Below are positions 52,623-63,200 of a stretch of 64,000 nt of DNA, piece after piece. The notes beneath the pieces were generated by a model. That model worked only from the letters and a program-made list of their open reading frames with translations. It did not search any database and had not been told where the DNA came from. Origin of the DNA: CAXBBB01 sp963815505 (GTDB taxonomy: Bacteria; Bacteroidota; Rhodothermia; Rhodothermales; BA12); contig CAWFGU010000013.1 of the NCBI GenBank assembly GCA_963815505.1, positions 14,634 through 78,633 on the forward strand, read 5' to 3'. The position numbers and the translations under genes are program-made. Numbering within the stretch: the stretch's first letter is position 1; each line of letters opens with the position of its first letter.

Positions 52623-55600
52623 TTACCGAACGACGGTCAGGCGCGTCGTCTCGGTCCGGTCGCCCGCTTCGATGCGGATGACGTAGAGCCCCGAAGCCAG
52701 ACGCCCCGCGTCGAGGTCGGCGGTGTAGCGGCCCGGTGCGTACGTCCGGTCGGCGAGCGTGGCGACCGAGCGGCCGAGCATGTCGTAGACCGTTACGACG
52801 ACGCGCTGAGTCGACTCCACGCCGAAGCCGACGACTGCGCCCGAGCGAGCCGGGTTGGGATGTGCCGTCAGCGCGAGGTCGATCGTACCGATGCCGGTTT
52901 CGACGGACGTGAAGATGGCCGTCAGCGCCGCGCGCAGTTGAGCCTGCTCCTGCTCGCTGGCTCCGCCCGTGATATTGAGCGTCACGGCTCCGCCATCGTA
53001 CACCTTGGCAGCGACGATGCGCATCAGGTCGGCGTCGGTGACAGCGTCGCCGTCGACTACGTCGCCAGAGAAGAGCAACAGCGCGCCTCTGGTGGTGCGG
53101 AGCGTGCCGTCGGGCAGTTCGCCGTCGCTGTCTTCTCCACCGAAGCGGAAGTCACGTCCGGTTGATACCTGACCGTCCGGCGTGCTGGAGAATCCGATGG
53201 TCTGAGTCGAGTTGTCGTAGACGGCGAACGTGCAGCCCGACAGGTCGGTCGTCGCCGTGCCAATGGCCGTCAACGTCACGAACTGATCGTCGCCCACACC
53301 ATAGTCGCCGAAGGCGACCGGCGAACCGGGCGCGCACGTCGGCGAGGCGGCTCCGCGCTCGAACGCGCCGATATCGGCTTGGCCGACGCGCATGAAGCCA
53401 CGCTGGTCCATCGCGAACGCCGAAGTTCCGGCGTCGATGGCCGGACTTCCCGCGCGCAGGGCATGGGTCGGCGTGTTGCCACCGTTGTCCATCAGATCGG
53501 CGAGAAGGGGTCGGCGATGATGGTATCGGAGTTGGCCGCAGCGATTGACACTGCATCCACTGATGTCTTCGATAACGTTAGCACCGGCGATGATGAACGT
53601 GGCCGAAGCACTGATTGCCCTGAGCCGAGCTGTTGTCGCCGACAATGGTGTTGTTGAGACGTAAACGTCGATCCGTCAGCACTTTCAGAGAGGAGTCCGC
53701 CACCGTTTCCGCCAGCCGTGTTGGCCGCAACCGTGACGCTGGAAAGCGCGATGCTGTCCACCATCGCCGTTGTCGTAGACGCCGCCGCCGTCACCGGTCG
53801 CCGCGTTTCCGCTGACCGTCGAGAGGCGAGAGGTCGAGAACTCCGCCGTCCGCTGATCCAGATGCCGGCCCCTTCGGCGGCCTCGTTAGAGACGAACGTG
53901 CTTCTGGTGATCGTAGCCACGCTCAGCGCCGCCGACATGCAGGCCGCCGCCGTTTCCGGGGTTGGCCGTCGCGATCGTGTTGCAGTGACGACGACATCGG
54001 TCAGCGACGAGTGTCCCAGCCGCGCCGTCGCGCGCGTCGTCGGCGACTTCGATGCCACCACCTGCGCGGTTGGCGCTGTTGCCCTCCACGTCGACGTCGG
54101 TCATCGTGACGCGACGCTCCGTCGGAGACGAAGACGCCACCGCCCGAGCCGGACGTGCCGGTGGCCGAGTTGCCTTCAATGGTAGCACCCGTGATGGTGA
54201 ACGCGCCTCCGGTTTCGGCATAGACACCGCCGCCGCCGTTGGTAGCACCGTCGCCCGTGGCGTGTTGTCGTTGATGGCCGTGTCGTCGTCGTCGTCGTCC
54301 TTCTGAATGGTGACGAGTCCGTTCGACCAGACACCACCGCCCTCGACGGCCGTGTTGGAGCTTACCGAACCGCCCATGATGACGAGCGCGCCGCCTCCGC
54401 TATGGATGCCGCCTCCGTTTCCGGGAGCTGCCACAGCGATGGTGTTGTCGTCGACTTCGACGCCGTCGAGCGTCAAGCTGGCGACGCCGTCGTTCATCGC
54501 GTCGTTGGCGATCTCAATGCCGCCACCCGCGCGGTTGGCGCTGTTGCCCGACACCGTTCCGCCTGTAATGGTGGCCTGAACGTTATCCGAGAGGAAGACG
54601 CCACCGCCCGAACCAGCCGTGCCGGTCGCCGAGTTGTCGTCGACCATGACGCCGATCATCGTAAGCGTGCTGTTGGGGTTCATGAAGACACCGCCGCCGC
54701 CGTTGGTAGCGGCATCACCGGTTGCGACGTTGTCCATTACGAACATGTCGCCGCCTTCGGTACTGACGATGGAGAGTTGACCAGCCACCCAGATACCGCC
54801 GCCTTCGACCGCCGTGTTGCCCAGGAACGAGCTGTTGGTGATCGAGACGGTTCCACCGCCGCTGTGAAAGCCGCCGCCGTTTCCGGGGGCCGCTACAGCG
54901 ATGGAGTTTCCACGGACCATGACGCTGTCCATCTGGACGATGCCTCGGGCATCTTCGATGCCACCGCCCGCGCGGTTGGCACTGTTGGTGTCGACGATGC
55001 CGCCCGAGATGCGCAGCGTACCACCCAGGTTCAGGATGCCACCGCCGGACCCGGCTGTACCGGTCGCTGTGTTGCGGACGATGACGGGCCGAATGAGCCG
55101 CATCGTGCCGCCGTTGTTGAAGAGCGCACCGCCGCCGTCGTCGGCTGCGTTGCCTGCCGCGGTGTTGCCGGTGAACGTAGTGCCGGTGACCGTCATCCTC
55201 GCCGCCTGCTGATTCCAAAAGCCGCCACCCTCGCGCGCGGCCGTGTTACCGGTTACGCTACCGCCGGTAACCGTTACGACGGCCGAGCTGGAGACGTGGA
55301 GCGCGCCGCCGTTGCCGGGGCTATCGCCGGTCGTGTTGGCGTCGAAGTCGGTGCCGGTCATTGTGAGCGTGCCCTCAATGATCTCGATGCCTCCACCTGC
55401 GCGGTTCGCGGCGTTGGCGCGGAACGTGGCAGATCCGATGGTGACACTTCCGTTGGTGCTGAGCAGACCGCCCCCCGATCCGCTGCCGCTGCTTGCCGTG
55501 TTTTCGGCCAGTACAGCGCTGTTGACGACGAGCGTGCCGCCGTTGTTGAAGATGCCGCCGCCGCCGTTGTCCGCAGCTTCTCCTGCCGCCATGTTGCCTC

Positions 55601-56943
55601 CGAACGTGCCGCCGTTGATGGTCATCGTCCAGCCGGCGTTGTTCCAGAAGCCACCGCCCTCGATGGCGTGTTGCGACTTACCGTAGCACTTGATTCGCGG
55701 TAACGGTGCCTTTGGTCACGTGCAGTCCACCGCCGTTGCCGGGAGAGGTACCTGCGTTGTTGCCGTCGATGTTGCCGCCCGTAGATCGTCAGCGTGCCGC
55801 CGTTGACTTCGATGCCGCCACCTGCGCGAATGGCGGTGTTGTTTGTGATGGTCGAACTCGTGATGGTCGCGGTGCCGCTTCCGTTGAGGAAGATGCCACC
55901 GCCTGACGCTCCAGCACCCATGGCCGTGTTGCCCTGATATGCTACTCCCTGACTGCACGACTCAGCGTACCGGCCTGGTTGAAGATGCCGCCTCCGCCTT
56001 CGAACTGAACGTCAGCATCGCCGATGGCCATGTTATTTGCGACCACCGCGCCGTTCGTGACCGTGAGCACTCCGCTCGACCACAGACCTCCGCCCTCTAC
56101 GGCCGTGTTGCTCGTGACGCTGCCGCCCGAGACGATCACGTTACCGCCACCCGTGTGGAGGCCGCCGCCGTTTCCGGGGTTGGTACCTCCGTTGTTCTGA
56201 TCTAGTGTTACACCGGTCAGAGTCGTCGTTCCACTCGCGTCTTCGATGGCACCGCCTGCGCGGTTCGACGTATTCAGCGAAAACCTGGACGAAAGGACGC
56301 TGAGCGTTCCGCCTTTGTTGATGATCGCGCCACCTGAACCGCTCGTACCTGACGCTCGGTTACTCGAGAACGAAGAGTTCGTGATCGTCGCCGAACCGCC
56401 GTCGACGCTGATCGCGCCGCCTCCCATGTTGGCCGCGTCGCCCGTAGCGACGCCGTTATTCGCCGAGATGTTGTCGGCGATGAGCGAACCCGTCGCGTTG
56501 ACGTAGAGGATGCCCCCCTGCGGTGCCGTTCCTCCGTTGAACCGGATGTTGGTGAGTGTGACACTCGCTCCCATCACGGAGAATGCGCGAGCGCCAGTCG
56601 CCGACAGGGTAACCGTCCCGACTGCTATGCTGCCGTCGATGGTGACCGTCGTCGTAATGGCGCGATCTCCGGCGCCTAGCGCGATATCCGAGTCGGTGAC
56701 GAACGCCGTCTGCGAGAAGATGATGCTGTCTGCGCCGTTTCCAGCCGTACAGCCGCCGACTGCCGTATCGGTGTTGGCCGAGGCGATCGCTTCGGTGAAC
56801 GAGCACAGGCCGTCTGAGGCGTCGTCAGCCTCAGTGTTGACGGTGATGGTGTCGGCGAGCGCGGCAGGAGCCGTAAAGGCGAGCGCGAATAGCAAAAGCG
56901 GAAGTTGTACCGCTCGGAGAAGACTGCTTAGCGAGTGCGTCAT
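52623..56943 (-). CDS. T9SS-sorted right-handed beta-helix (polymorphic repeat) surface protein, with many frameshifts
   Basis: One long gene whose frames must be pieced together. Signal peptide MTHSLSSLLRAVQLPLLLFAL (ATG 56943), then an N-terminal SFTEAI-type domain (DASDGLCSFTEAIASAN) as found before Chlamydia-type polymorphic and beta-helix repeats. The central 3.3 kb holds many units with the pattern GNTAxxGGG(V/I)(W/F) and NSANRAGGGIE, typical of right-handed beta-helix outer-membrane proteins. The C-terminus ends with PAIDAGTSAFAMDQRGF, FERG and a T9SS type A sorting domain (AHPNPARSGAVVGFGV...YDMLGRSVATL...GLYVIRIEAG). About ten frame changes are needed (near 55965, 55935, 55785, 55690, 54262, 54118, 54000, 53970, 53850 and 53510). 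Several restore recognisable repeat text exactly. Confidence 0.8.
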
Positions 56944-57217
56944 GCGAGATAGGATGCGAGGAGGGAAGAGATCGAACTGGATTGTCCCCACATTACCATT
57001 CACTCGCTTTCTCATCTGTGACGAAAGAGACAGTCTGGATGCTCACCTTTTACTCATCTGCCCCACACGTAAACAATTCTACCCGGTGACATTACGACAA
57101 TTCGGTAACCCCGCACGACTATCTCGTTTGACGAGACAGAGTCCGCTCTACACACAGAGCAACGGCTCCGTCTCAACCGAGACAGAGCCGTTGCCCAACC
57201 ACTTAAGGAGATCCGAC
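56944..57217. other. Intergenic region upstream of beta-helix gene
   Basis: About 270 bases of relatively AT-rich sequence between the M16 stop and the beta-helix start. It holds the hairpin at 57160-57193 (terminator for the M16 gene) and probably the beta-helix promoter, but no clear TAnnTTTG box or other element could be fixed. Confidence 0.45.
57160..57193 (-). terminator. Hairpin terminator after M16 gene
   Basis: A 9-bp stem CAACGGCTC / GAGCCGTTG extended by a mostly paired inner stem (CGTCTC/GAGACA). It lies 25 bases after the M16 stop; no long T run follows. Confidence 0.6.
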
Positions 57218-60166
57218 TTACTGACCGTCGGGGGCGCGGTCTTCGGGGTACAGGACGAATCGGGCGTAGCGCTCCAGATCGAGATAATCCTGAGCCGCTT
57301 GCTGGATATCGGCAGCAGTCAGCGAAGCGACGCGGGCGTCGAAGCTCGTCACGTTCGACAGGTCCTCGCTCGAGCGCATGCCGTAGAAGTCGAGCGTGTT
57401 GACCCAGAACGGGTTGGTGCGCAGACTCGTCTCCTGCGATCTGCGCAACTGCTCCTTGACCTTGGCCATGTTCTCGGCTGAAGGCCCATCGTCGCGCAGG
57501 CGCTGCACCTGCTCGATGACCGCGTCGGCGAGTTCGACGGCGCGATCGGGGTCGCACGTGAACTGGACGATCACCTGCTGCTCGGGCTTCGGCTCGTCGT
57601 CGCGCGATCCTTGCACGGCAGGTGAATAGACGCCGCCTCGTTCTTCGCGCAGGTCCTCGCGGATCTGTATGCCCAACACCTCGACCATCGCCTGGTGCGC
57701 CAGACGCTCGGACGGTGCGTAATCCATAGGGCCGTAGAAGACCGTTAGAACGGTGCTCTGAGGCGCGGCGCCTTTGTACACGTCGCGAATAGTAACGGCG
57801 TCCGGCGGGGTCGGCTCTACGTCGAGCGTCGCATCGTCGCGCGATTGCGTCGGCAGCGTGCCCAGGTAGAGGCGAGCCAGATCGGTCATCTCGTCCCGGT
57901 CGAACGAGCCGACGAACGTGAACAGGAAGTCACTCGCATCGGCGAAACGGTCCAGGTAGAGCGCCCGCAGCTCGTCCGTCGTGAGCGCTTGCACCTGCGC
58001 GACGGTCGGAAACTGACGCGCGCGCGGGCTGTCGCCACCGAGCGTCTCGGTCAGCGCGCGGATGAGAGCGACCTGCGGGACGTTGTCGAGGTTGGCGAGC
58101 AGCGCGGTCTGCTGTGCCTGGTAGCGCCCCAGTGCCGCTTGGTCGAAGTTCGGCGTGGCGAAGTAGGCGTGGATCAACTGCATCGCGGTTTCGGCCTGCG
58201 ACGGCTCGAAACTGCCGTTGAACCCCTCGCTCGTTCCGCCGATGTAGGGCGAGACGCTGACGGTTTTGCCCGAGAGCATCTTGTCCAGATCGGTCTGGTT
58301 CATTCCAGCGACGCCGCTCTGCGTGGCGATCTGCGCCGACGTTTGCGCAGCGAAGTACTCGTCGTCGCTCACGCGCGAGAGTCCGCCCGGCGAGGTGGCC
58401 GTGAACACGACCTCGTCCGTCTTGTAGTCCGTCTGCTTGAGGCGGACGCGGACGCCGTTGCCCAGCACGATTTCGGTCGCTTGGGCTTCGGGCAGTTCCA
58501 TCACGCGCTCGATGGCTGCGGGCGCCAGTCCATCCGGCACCAATCCACCGCCCTGGACGCCATCGTCGTAGGGCTGAATGTCTTCGCTCGCCACCATCGC
58601 TTCGGCTCGCTCGAAGAGGGCGCGCAGATCGGCATCGGTGGGTTCTTCGGTGTCGGGACGGTCAGTCATCGTAGCGATGACGAGGCGGTTATCGGTCCGC
58701 AGCAGGTCGTCGACGATCGCGTTCACGTCGGCCGCCGTCATGGCGGGCAGCATGCGCTGGGCGAGGGCGTACTCGGCTTCGGCACCAGCGACGGCGTTGC
58801 CCTGGAGGTAGAGATCGACGAGTTCGGCGGCGCGCGCGCGGCTGTTGGTCGTTTCGCGTTCGTTGTAGGCCTGCTCGTAGGCGCGCATCACGTCGGCACG
58901 GGCGCGCCCCAGTTCTCCGTCGGTGAATCCGTGGCGGCGGACGCGTTCGATCTCGCGCATCAAGCCTGTCAGACCGTCACCGATCGCGCTCGATCCTTCG
59001 ACCTGAGCCGAGATGCCCAAGATTTCCGTCGGACGCAAGAAGCCCTGACGGTAGACGCCCGCTCCCAGAAACGGCGCACTCTCGCTCCGCGCGACTTCGG
59101 CCAGGCGGGCGTTCATCATACCGCTGAACAGGCGCTCGGCCAGGCGGCGCTCGAAATCGCCTTCGGTCTCCACGGCGCGCGAGGGAAGTTTGAAATCGAT
59201 CTCGACCGATGCGACCGGATACTCCGGATCGGTGATCGAGCGAACGATGGTCTGGGCGTGCGTAGGCACATCGAACTCGCCGCTCATCGCAGACGTCGAC
59301 GGGTTCTCGAGTCCGGCGAAGTGCTCGCGGATCATCGCCTCGGTCGCGTCCACGTCGATGTCGCCCACGACGACGACGGCCATGCGGCTGGGGCGGTAGT
59401 AGGTCTCGTAGAAGTCGCGCATCCGCTGAGCCGAGCCGCGCTTGACGACAGCCGTGTCGCCGATGGGCAGGCGGTCGGCGTAGCGGCTTCCATAGGCGTA
59501 GGCGGGAATCAGCTGCTCGAGGATGCGTCCCTGAGCCGACTGCTGCCGCGCGCGCCACTCTTCCATGATCACGCCGCGCTCGCGGTCCACTTCTTCGGCC
59601 GAGATCGTCGCTGCCGACGCCCAGTCTTCGAGCACGTCAAACGCGGTGTCGTACAGATCGGCGCTGTCGGTCGGGATCGTCAGCGTGTAGACGGTTTCGT
59701 CGAAGCTCGTGTACGCGTTGAGGCCGACACCGAAACGCATTCCGGCGTTTTCGAGAAAGCTGATGATCTCGTTTTTCTCGAACCGCTCGGTCCCATTGAA
59801 GAGCATGTGCTCCAGGAAGTGGGCAAACCCAAGCTGATCCTCTTCCTCGAGCGCCGATCCAGCGTCGACGACTAGGCGCATCTCGGCGCGGCCTTGCGGC
59901 TCGGAATTTCGGTCGACGTAGTACGTCAGGCCGTTCTTGAGCACACCGGTGCGAATGCCTGCGTCGAGAGCCAAGCGAGCGTCACCGGGCATTTCGCGCC
60001 GCTCTTCCGGCACGGGCGCCATGGGAGCGGGCACGTCGGTATCACCGGTCGGCACGTTGCCCGTAACGGCAGGGGGAGCCGGAGCAGGCGGCGTCGGCGG
60101 AGCGACGGAGGTGCAGCCGGTGACGATGAGGGCGAGAGCGCACGCGGCGCTGAGCAATCGAGACAT
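57218..60166 (-). CDS. M16 family (insulinase/pitrilysin) zinc protease lipoprotein
   Basis: A 982-residue M16 peptidase built of four M16 domains in two halves. Lipoprotein signal (LLSAACALALIVTGC) and a Pro-rich linker, then the active half with the inverted zinc motif HFLEHMLFNG and the distal Glu in ERGVIMEEW. Typical blocks follow: RYADRLPIGD, FYETYYRPSRMAVVVVGDID. The second half (from about residue 540, GVRVRLKQTDYKTDEVVFTATSPGG, then LFTFVGSFDRDEM) lacks the zinc motif, as normal. Start ATG 60166 gives the lipobox. It is anchored to the envelope and probably degrades peptides in the periplasm. Confidence 0.92.
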   Translation of the reverse strand: MSRLLSAACALALIVTGCTSVAPPTPPAPAPPAVTGNVPTGDTDVPAPMAPVPEERREMPGDARLALDAGIRTGVLKNGLTYYVDRNSEPQGRAEMRLVVDAGSALEEEDQLGFAHFLEHMLFNGTERFEKNEIISFLENAGMRFGVGLNAYTSFDETVYTLTIPTDSADLYDTAFDVLEDWASAATISAEEVDRERGVIMEEWRARQQSAQGRILEQLIPAYAYGSRYADRLPIGDTAVVKRGSAQRMRDFYETYYRPSRMAVVVVGDIDVDATEAMIREHFAGLENPSTSAMSGEFDVPTHAQTIVRSITDPEYPVASVEIDFKLPSRAVETEGDFERRLAERLFSGMMNARLAEVARSESAPFLGAGVYRQGFLRPTEILGISAQVEGSSAIGDGLTGLMREIERVRRHGFTDGELGRARADVMRAYEQAYNERETTNSRARAAELVDLYLQGNAVAGAEAEYALAQRMLPAMTAADVNAIVDDLLRTDNRLVIATMTDRPDTEEPTDADLRALFERAEAMVASEDIQPYDDGVQGGGLVPDGLAPAAIERVMELPEAQATEIVLGNGVRVRLKQTDYKTDEVVFTATSPGGLSRVSDDEYFAAQTSAQIATQSGVAGMNQTDLDKMLSGKTVSVSPYIGGTSEGFNGSFEPSQAETAMQLIHAYFATPNFDQAALGRYQAQQTALLANLDNVPQVALIRALTETLGGDSPRARQFPTVAQVQALTTDELRALYLDRFADASDFLFTFVGSFDRDEMTDLARLYLGTLPTQSRDDATLDVEPTPPDAVTIRDVYKGAAPQSTVLTVFYGPMDYAPSERLAHQAMVEVLGIQIREDLREERGGVYSPAVQGSRDDEPKPEQQVIVQFTCDPDRAVELADAVIEQVQRLRDDGPSAENMAKVKEQLRRSQETSLRTNPFWVNTLDFYGMRSSEDLSNVTSFDARVASLTAADIQQAAQDYLDLERYARFVLYPEDRAPDGQ

Positions 60167-60228
60167 GGGAGATCGTGCGGACGAATAGTGGTGTAGCGTG
60201 TGTAATCTACTGTCCACCCTCTAGCCTA

Positions 60229-60264
60229 GTGTGGCGGATTGGGGAAAATCCCGATCCGCCACAC
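60229..60264 (-). terminator. Terminator after the CARDB/T9SS protein gene
   Basis: An 11-bp stem GTGTGGCGGAT / ATCCGCCACAC with a 14-base loop, 33 bases after the stop at 60297. No long T run follows on the minus strand. Confidence 0.6.
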
Positions 60265-60296
60265 ATGCCCGGCCTACCCAACTTATCGGCTGGATT

Positions 60297-63200
60297 CTAC
60301 CGAATGCGGACCAGTTGTCCCGTCGCCCGGTGCCGCGTTCTGCCCTCCACCGTCACCCGTAGAGCATAGAGGTACACGCCGGATGCGACGCGGCTCAGAT
60401 CGAGTTGCACGTCGTGCGACCCGCCGGGCAGCGCTCCCCCATCGACGCGCAGCACGCGGCGACCGAGCAGGTCGTATACCTCGACTTCGACCGATCCGGC
60501 CTGGGGCAAGTCGAACCCAAGCGTGGCGCGCTCGCCCGCCGGGTTGGGGTAGGGCGCGTGGAGAGCGAACTCGGCAGGCAACTCGGCCGGATCATCGATC
60601 GATACGAACGTGGCGCCTTCAGACGCAGTCTTGATCGGCTCGGCGTTTCCGGCTCCGTCGATGGCACGGGCGAAGAACTCGTACTCGACGCCAGCCGGGC
60701 GCTCGAATACGAGCAGGCTGTCGGCCACTCCCGTCGCCAGAGGCACGAACGCCGCGCCCGCCTGCGCTACCGAACCGGCGAAAGCTCCGGCGGCACGGTC
60801 GATCGCTCGTCCGTAGAGGGCAAACTCGGTCGTGCCCGAGCCTTCGTCCGCCGCCGAGAACCGCACCTCGACCGACGTGCTGTCGAGCGTCGTCACCGAC
60901 GCGATGCGGCTTTGCGGAGCGGCCGAGTCCAGCGTGTTGAAGATCGGCGGCGTGTCGATGGGCGCGTTGCCGTCGAACACGATGCGCGCCTCGGCGTCGA
61001 TGCGCGCGCCGACCGGAGCCGTCGGCAGCGGAGAGATGCGGTAGGCGAAGAAGCCCTCGCCTTGAGGCGCTTCGACGTTGGGCGGCAGGAAGCCTCCGAG
61101 CGGATCGGTCGTCCTGTCGCCCGTGAGCGGGTCGATGGCGATCAGGCGCAGCGTCACCACGCGCGATTGCACGTCCAGCGTCGTCGTCACGTCGACGAAC
61201 AGGCCGAGGCTGTCGCGCAGGTCGAGGCGGTCGCGGTAGTACGCGCGGCCCGAGCCGGGCAGTTCGTAGCTGCGGTCTCCAAAGCCGAACGACGTGACGC
61301 GGAACGTGCGCAGGTCCAGGTCGGCGTCGAGCGTTTGGGTGATGACGACGTCCTTAGCCGGAGCGTTGGCCGTCTCGGCGTTGTTTTCGAAGCGGATCGT
61401 GTAGGGCAACGGAGCGTCGCGCGGTACCCAGCGGGCTTCGCCATATCCGTCCGGCCCCAGGATGTCGTTGGGGTCGTCCGAGCCGGCGATCAGTTCGCAA
61501 CCGAACTGAATGGCAGGCGCGATGAGATCGGCAGGGCTTGCGGGAGTGCCTAGCCTGCCTAGCCAGGGTCCCCAATCGCGTTCGTTGACGAGTGAGTCAA
61601 TCGCGATGACGAGGCCTACCGTCCCGGCGACGAGTCCGATTACAGCGATGAGGACGGATGAGCCGATGCTTAGCGCAATGATGCCTGGCAATGCGTAAGC
61701 GCCAGCAATCAATCCGATTATGCCAATGCCGATGCCCAGTCCCAGACCGATTTTTCCACACTGCGCATTGGTGATCGACGCGCTACCCGACAGCAGCGCT
61801 GCGTAGGCGACGGTGGGCACGATGGCGTCCGTGTCAGGTGGCGTATACGTCGTTATAAAAGCGCCACGTAGCACGCCGCCCTCGCCCAACCCTACGCTAT
61901 CGAGCCAGCCGCGCAGGTCGGTGGCGAGCAGTTCACGGGCCTGGGCGACTAAAGGAGCCGCATCTGCTGAGAAGTCAGGCGATCTTCCGCTGCGGATCAC
62001 GTTCTCAGCAGCCCCGAACGCGCCGTCCAAATTGCGCTTCAACATGGTCTCGAACTCACCCGCAGCATACCCACGCGCTGTTCGGCCGAAGAGCAAAAAC
62101 TCGCCCGGCGTCGACACGATCAGAGGCGACAGTATTTCGACGGTGATCGACTCGCCCACGCGCAGGTCACGGCCAATCAGCGTCATAATGCCCATGCGTT
62201 CGCTCGTCTCATCGGGAAGCGTTATGTCGATGGCTATTCCTCCGTCAATGGCGTTGGGGACTGAACCCCCTGATGAGGGCACGAGAAACGCGTTGACCAT
62301 GCGGTTAGACGATACAGAAAAGAACTGATCGCCGGGCAGCACGAGCGTGAGCGTGAACACGTCGAGGTCGGCATTGCCGTCGTTTTTGAGTACGACTTCG
62401 AGCGCGGCGCGGTCGTTGTTGAGCAGCGCCGTCGGGCGGATGAGCGTTTGACGCAGCGCGCGCAGGCTGGGCGGCTGTACGTCGAACGCGGCTTCCAACC
62501 GAGCCTCGACGGCACCCTGGTTGGCGACCACGTCGTAGGTGCCGACTGTCCGTCCGCGCAGGTCGAAGCGCACCTGGGCTTCCATCGAAGAGACCAGTTG
62601 AACTACTTCGCCTTGGATACGCTCGGCACCGTTTTGGAGCGAGAACGTCGTTTGGGCGCTCAGTTGAGCGCCGGTGACGTGGCGACGACGCGGCCCTGCG
62701 TGCCTCCGGCATCGGGCGTGGTGCCCAGCAGGCGAAAGTCGAAGGCTTCGGCGAGCAGCGTCACGTCGGCGCGGTCGCTTTGCGTGGCGAGCAGGTACGG
62801 GTTGCGGACCATCACGTAGTAGGTCCCAGCCTGCGTTTGCGGTACGAAGGCGACGGGTGAGATTTCGCCTTCGGTGTCCGAGAAGAATGCTGCGTCGTAG
62901 TCGCCGGGCGAGGGGACGCGCTCGTAGGCGACGAACAGCTCGAACTCTTCGTCCCTGAACGTCGTCGGGTTGCCCAGCGTCAGACGCAGGTCGCGGCCCG
63001 CGGGCACGTCGAGTTTGTAGTAGCGATCCGTCGCCGGGAGCAGCGCTACTTGCTTGGTTACGTCGAGCGTCAGCGCGTCCACGTCCAGCCCGATCTGCTG
63101 CGTCGATGCCGTTCGGTTGTTGTCGTTGTCTGTTTCTCTCACTCCGGATCGCACGTCGGTCCAGACGACGGCGAAGTACTGTCCGGGAACGAGGTTAGGA

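Noticed and set aside
54052..55703. Repeated units in the beta-helix gene as a possible CRISPR or DNA repeat array
   Set aside because: The units are protein-level repeats (GGG and NSANRAGGG patterns) with variable DNA and no regular spacer; no cas genes are nearby.
57845..59875. A 676-codon open frame on the plus strand opposite the M16 protease gene
   Set aside because: It is the antisense shadow of a high-GC gene with strong third-position bias; it has no signal, domain or normal amino-acid pattern, whereas the opposite strand encodes a complete M16 protease.
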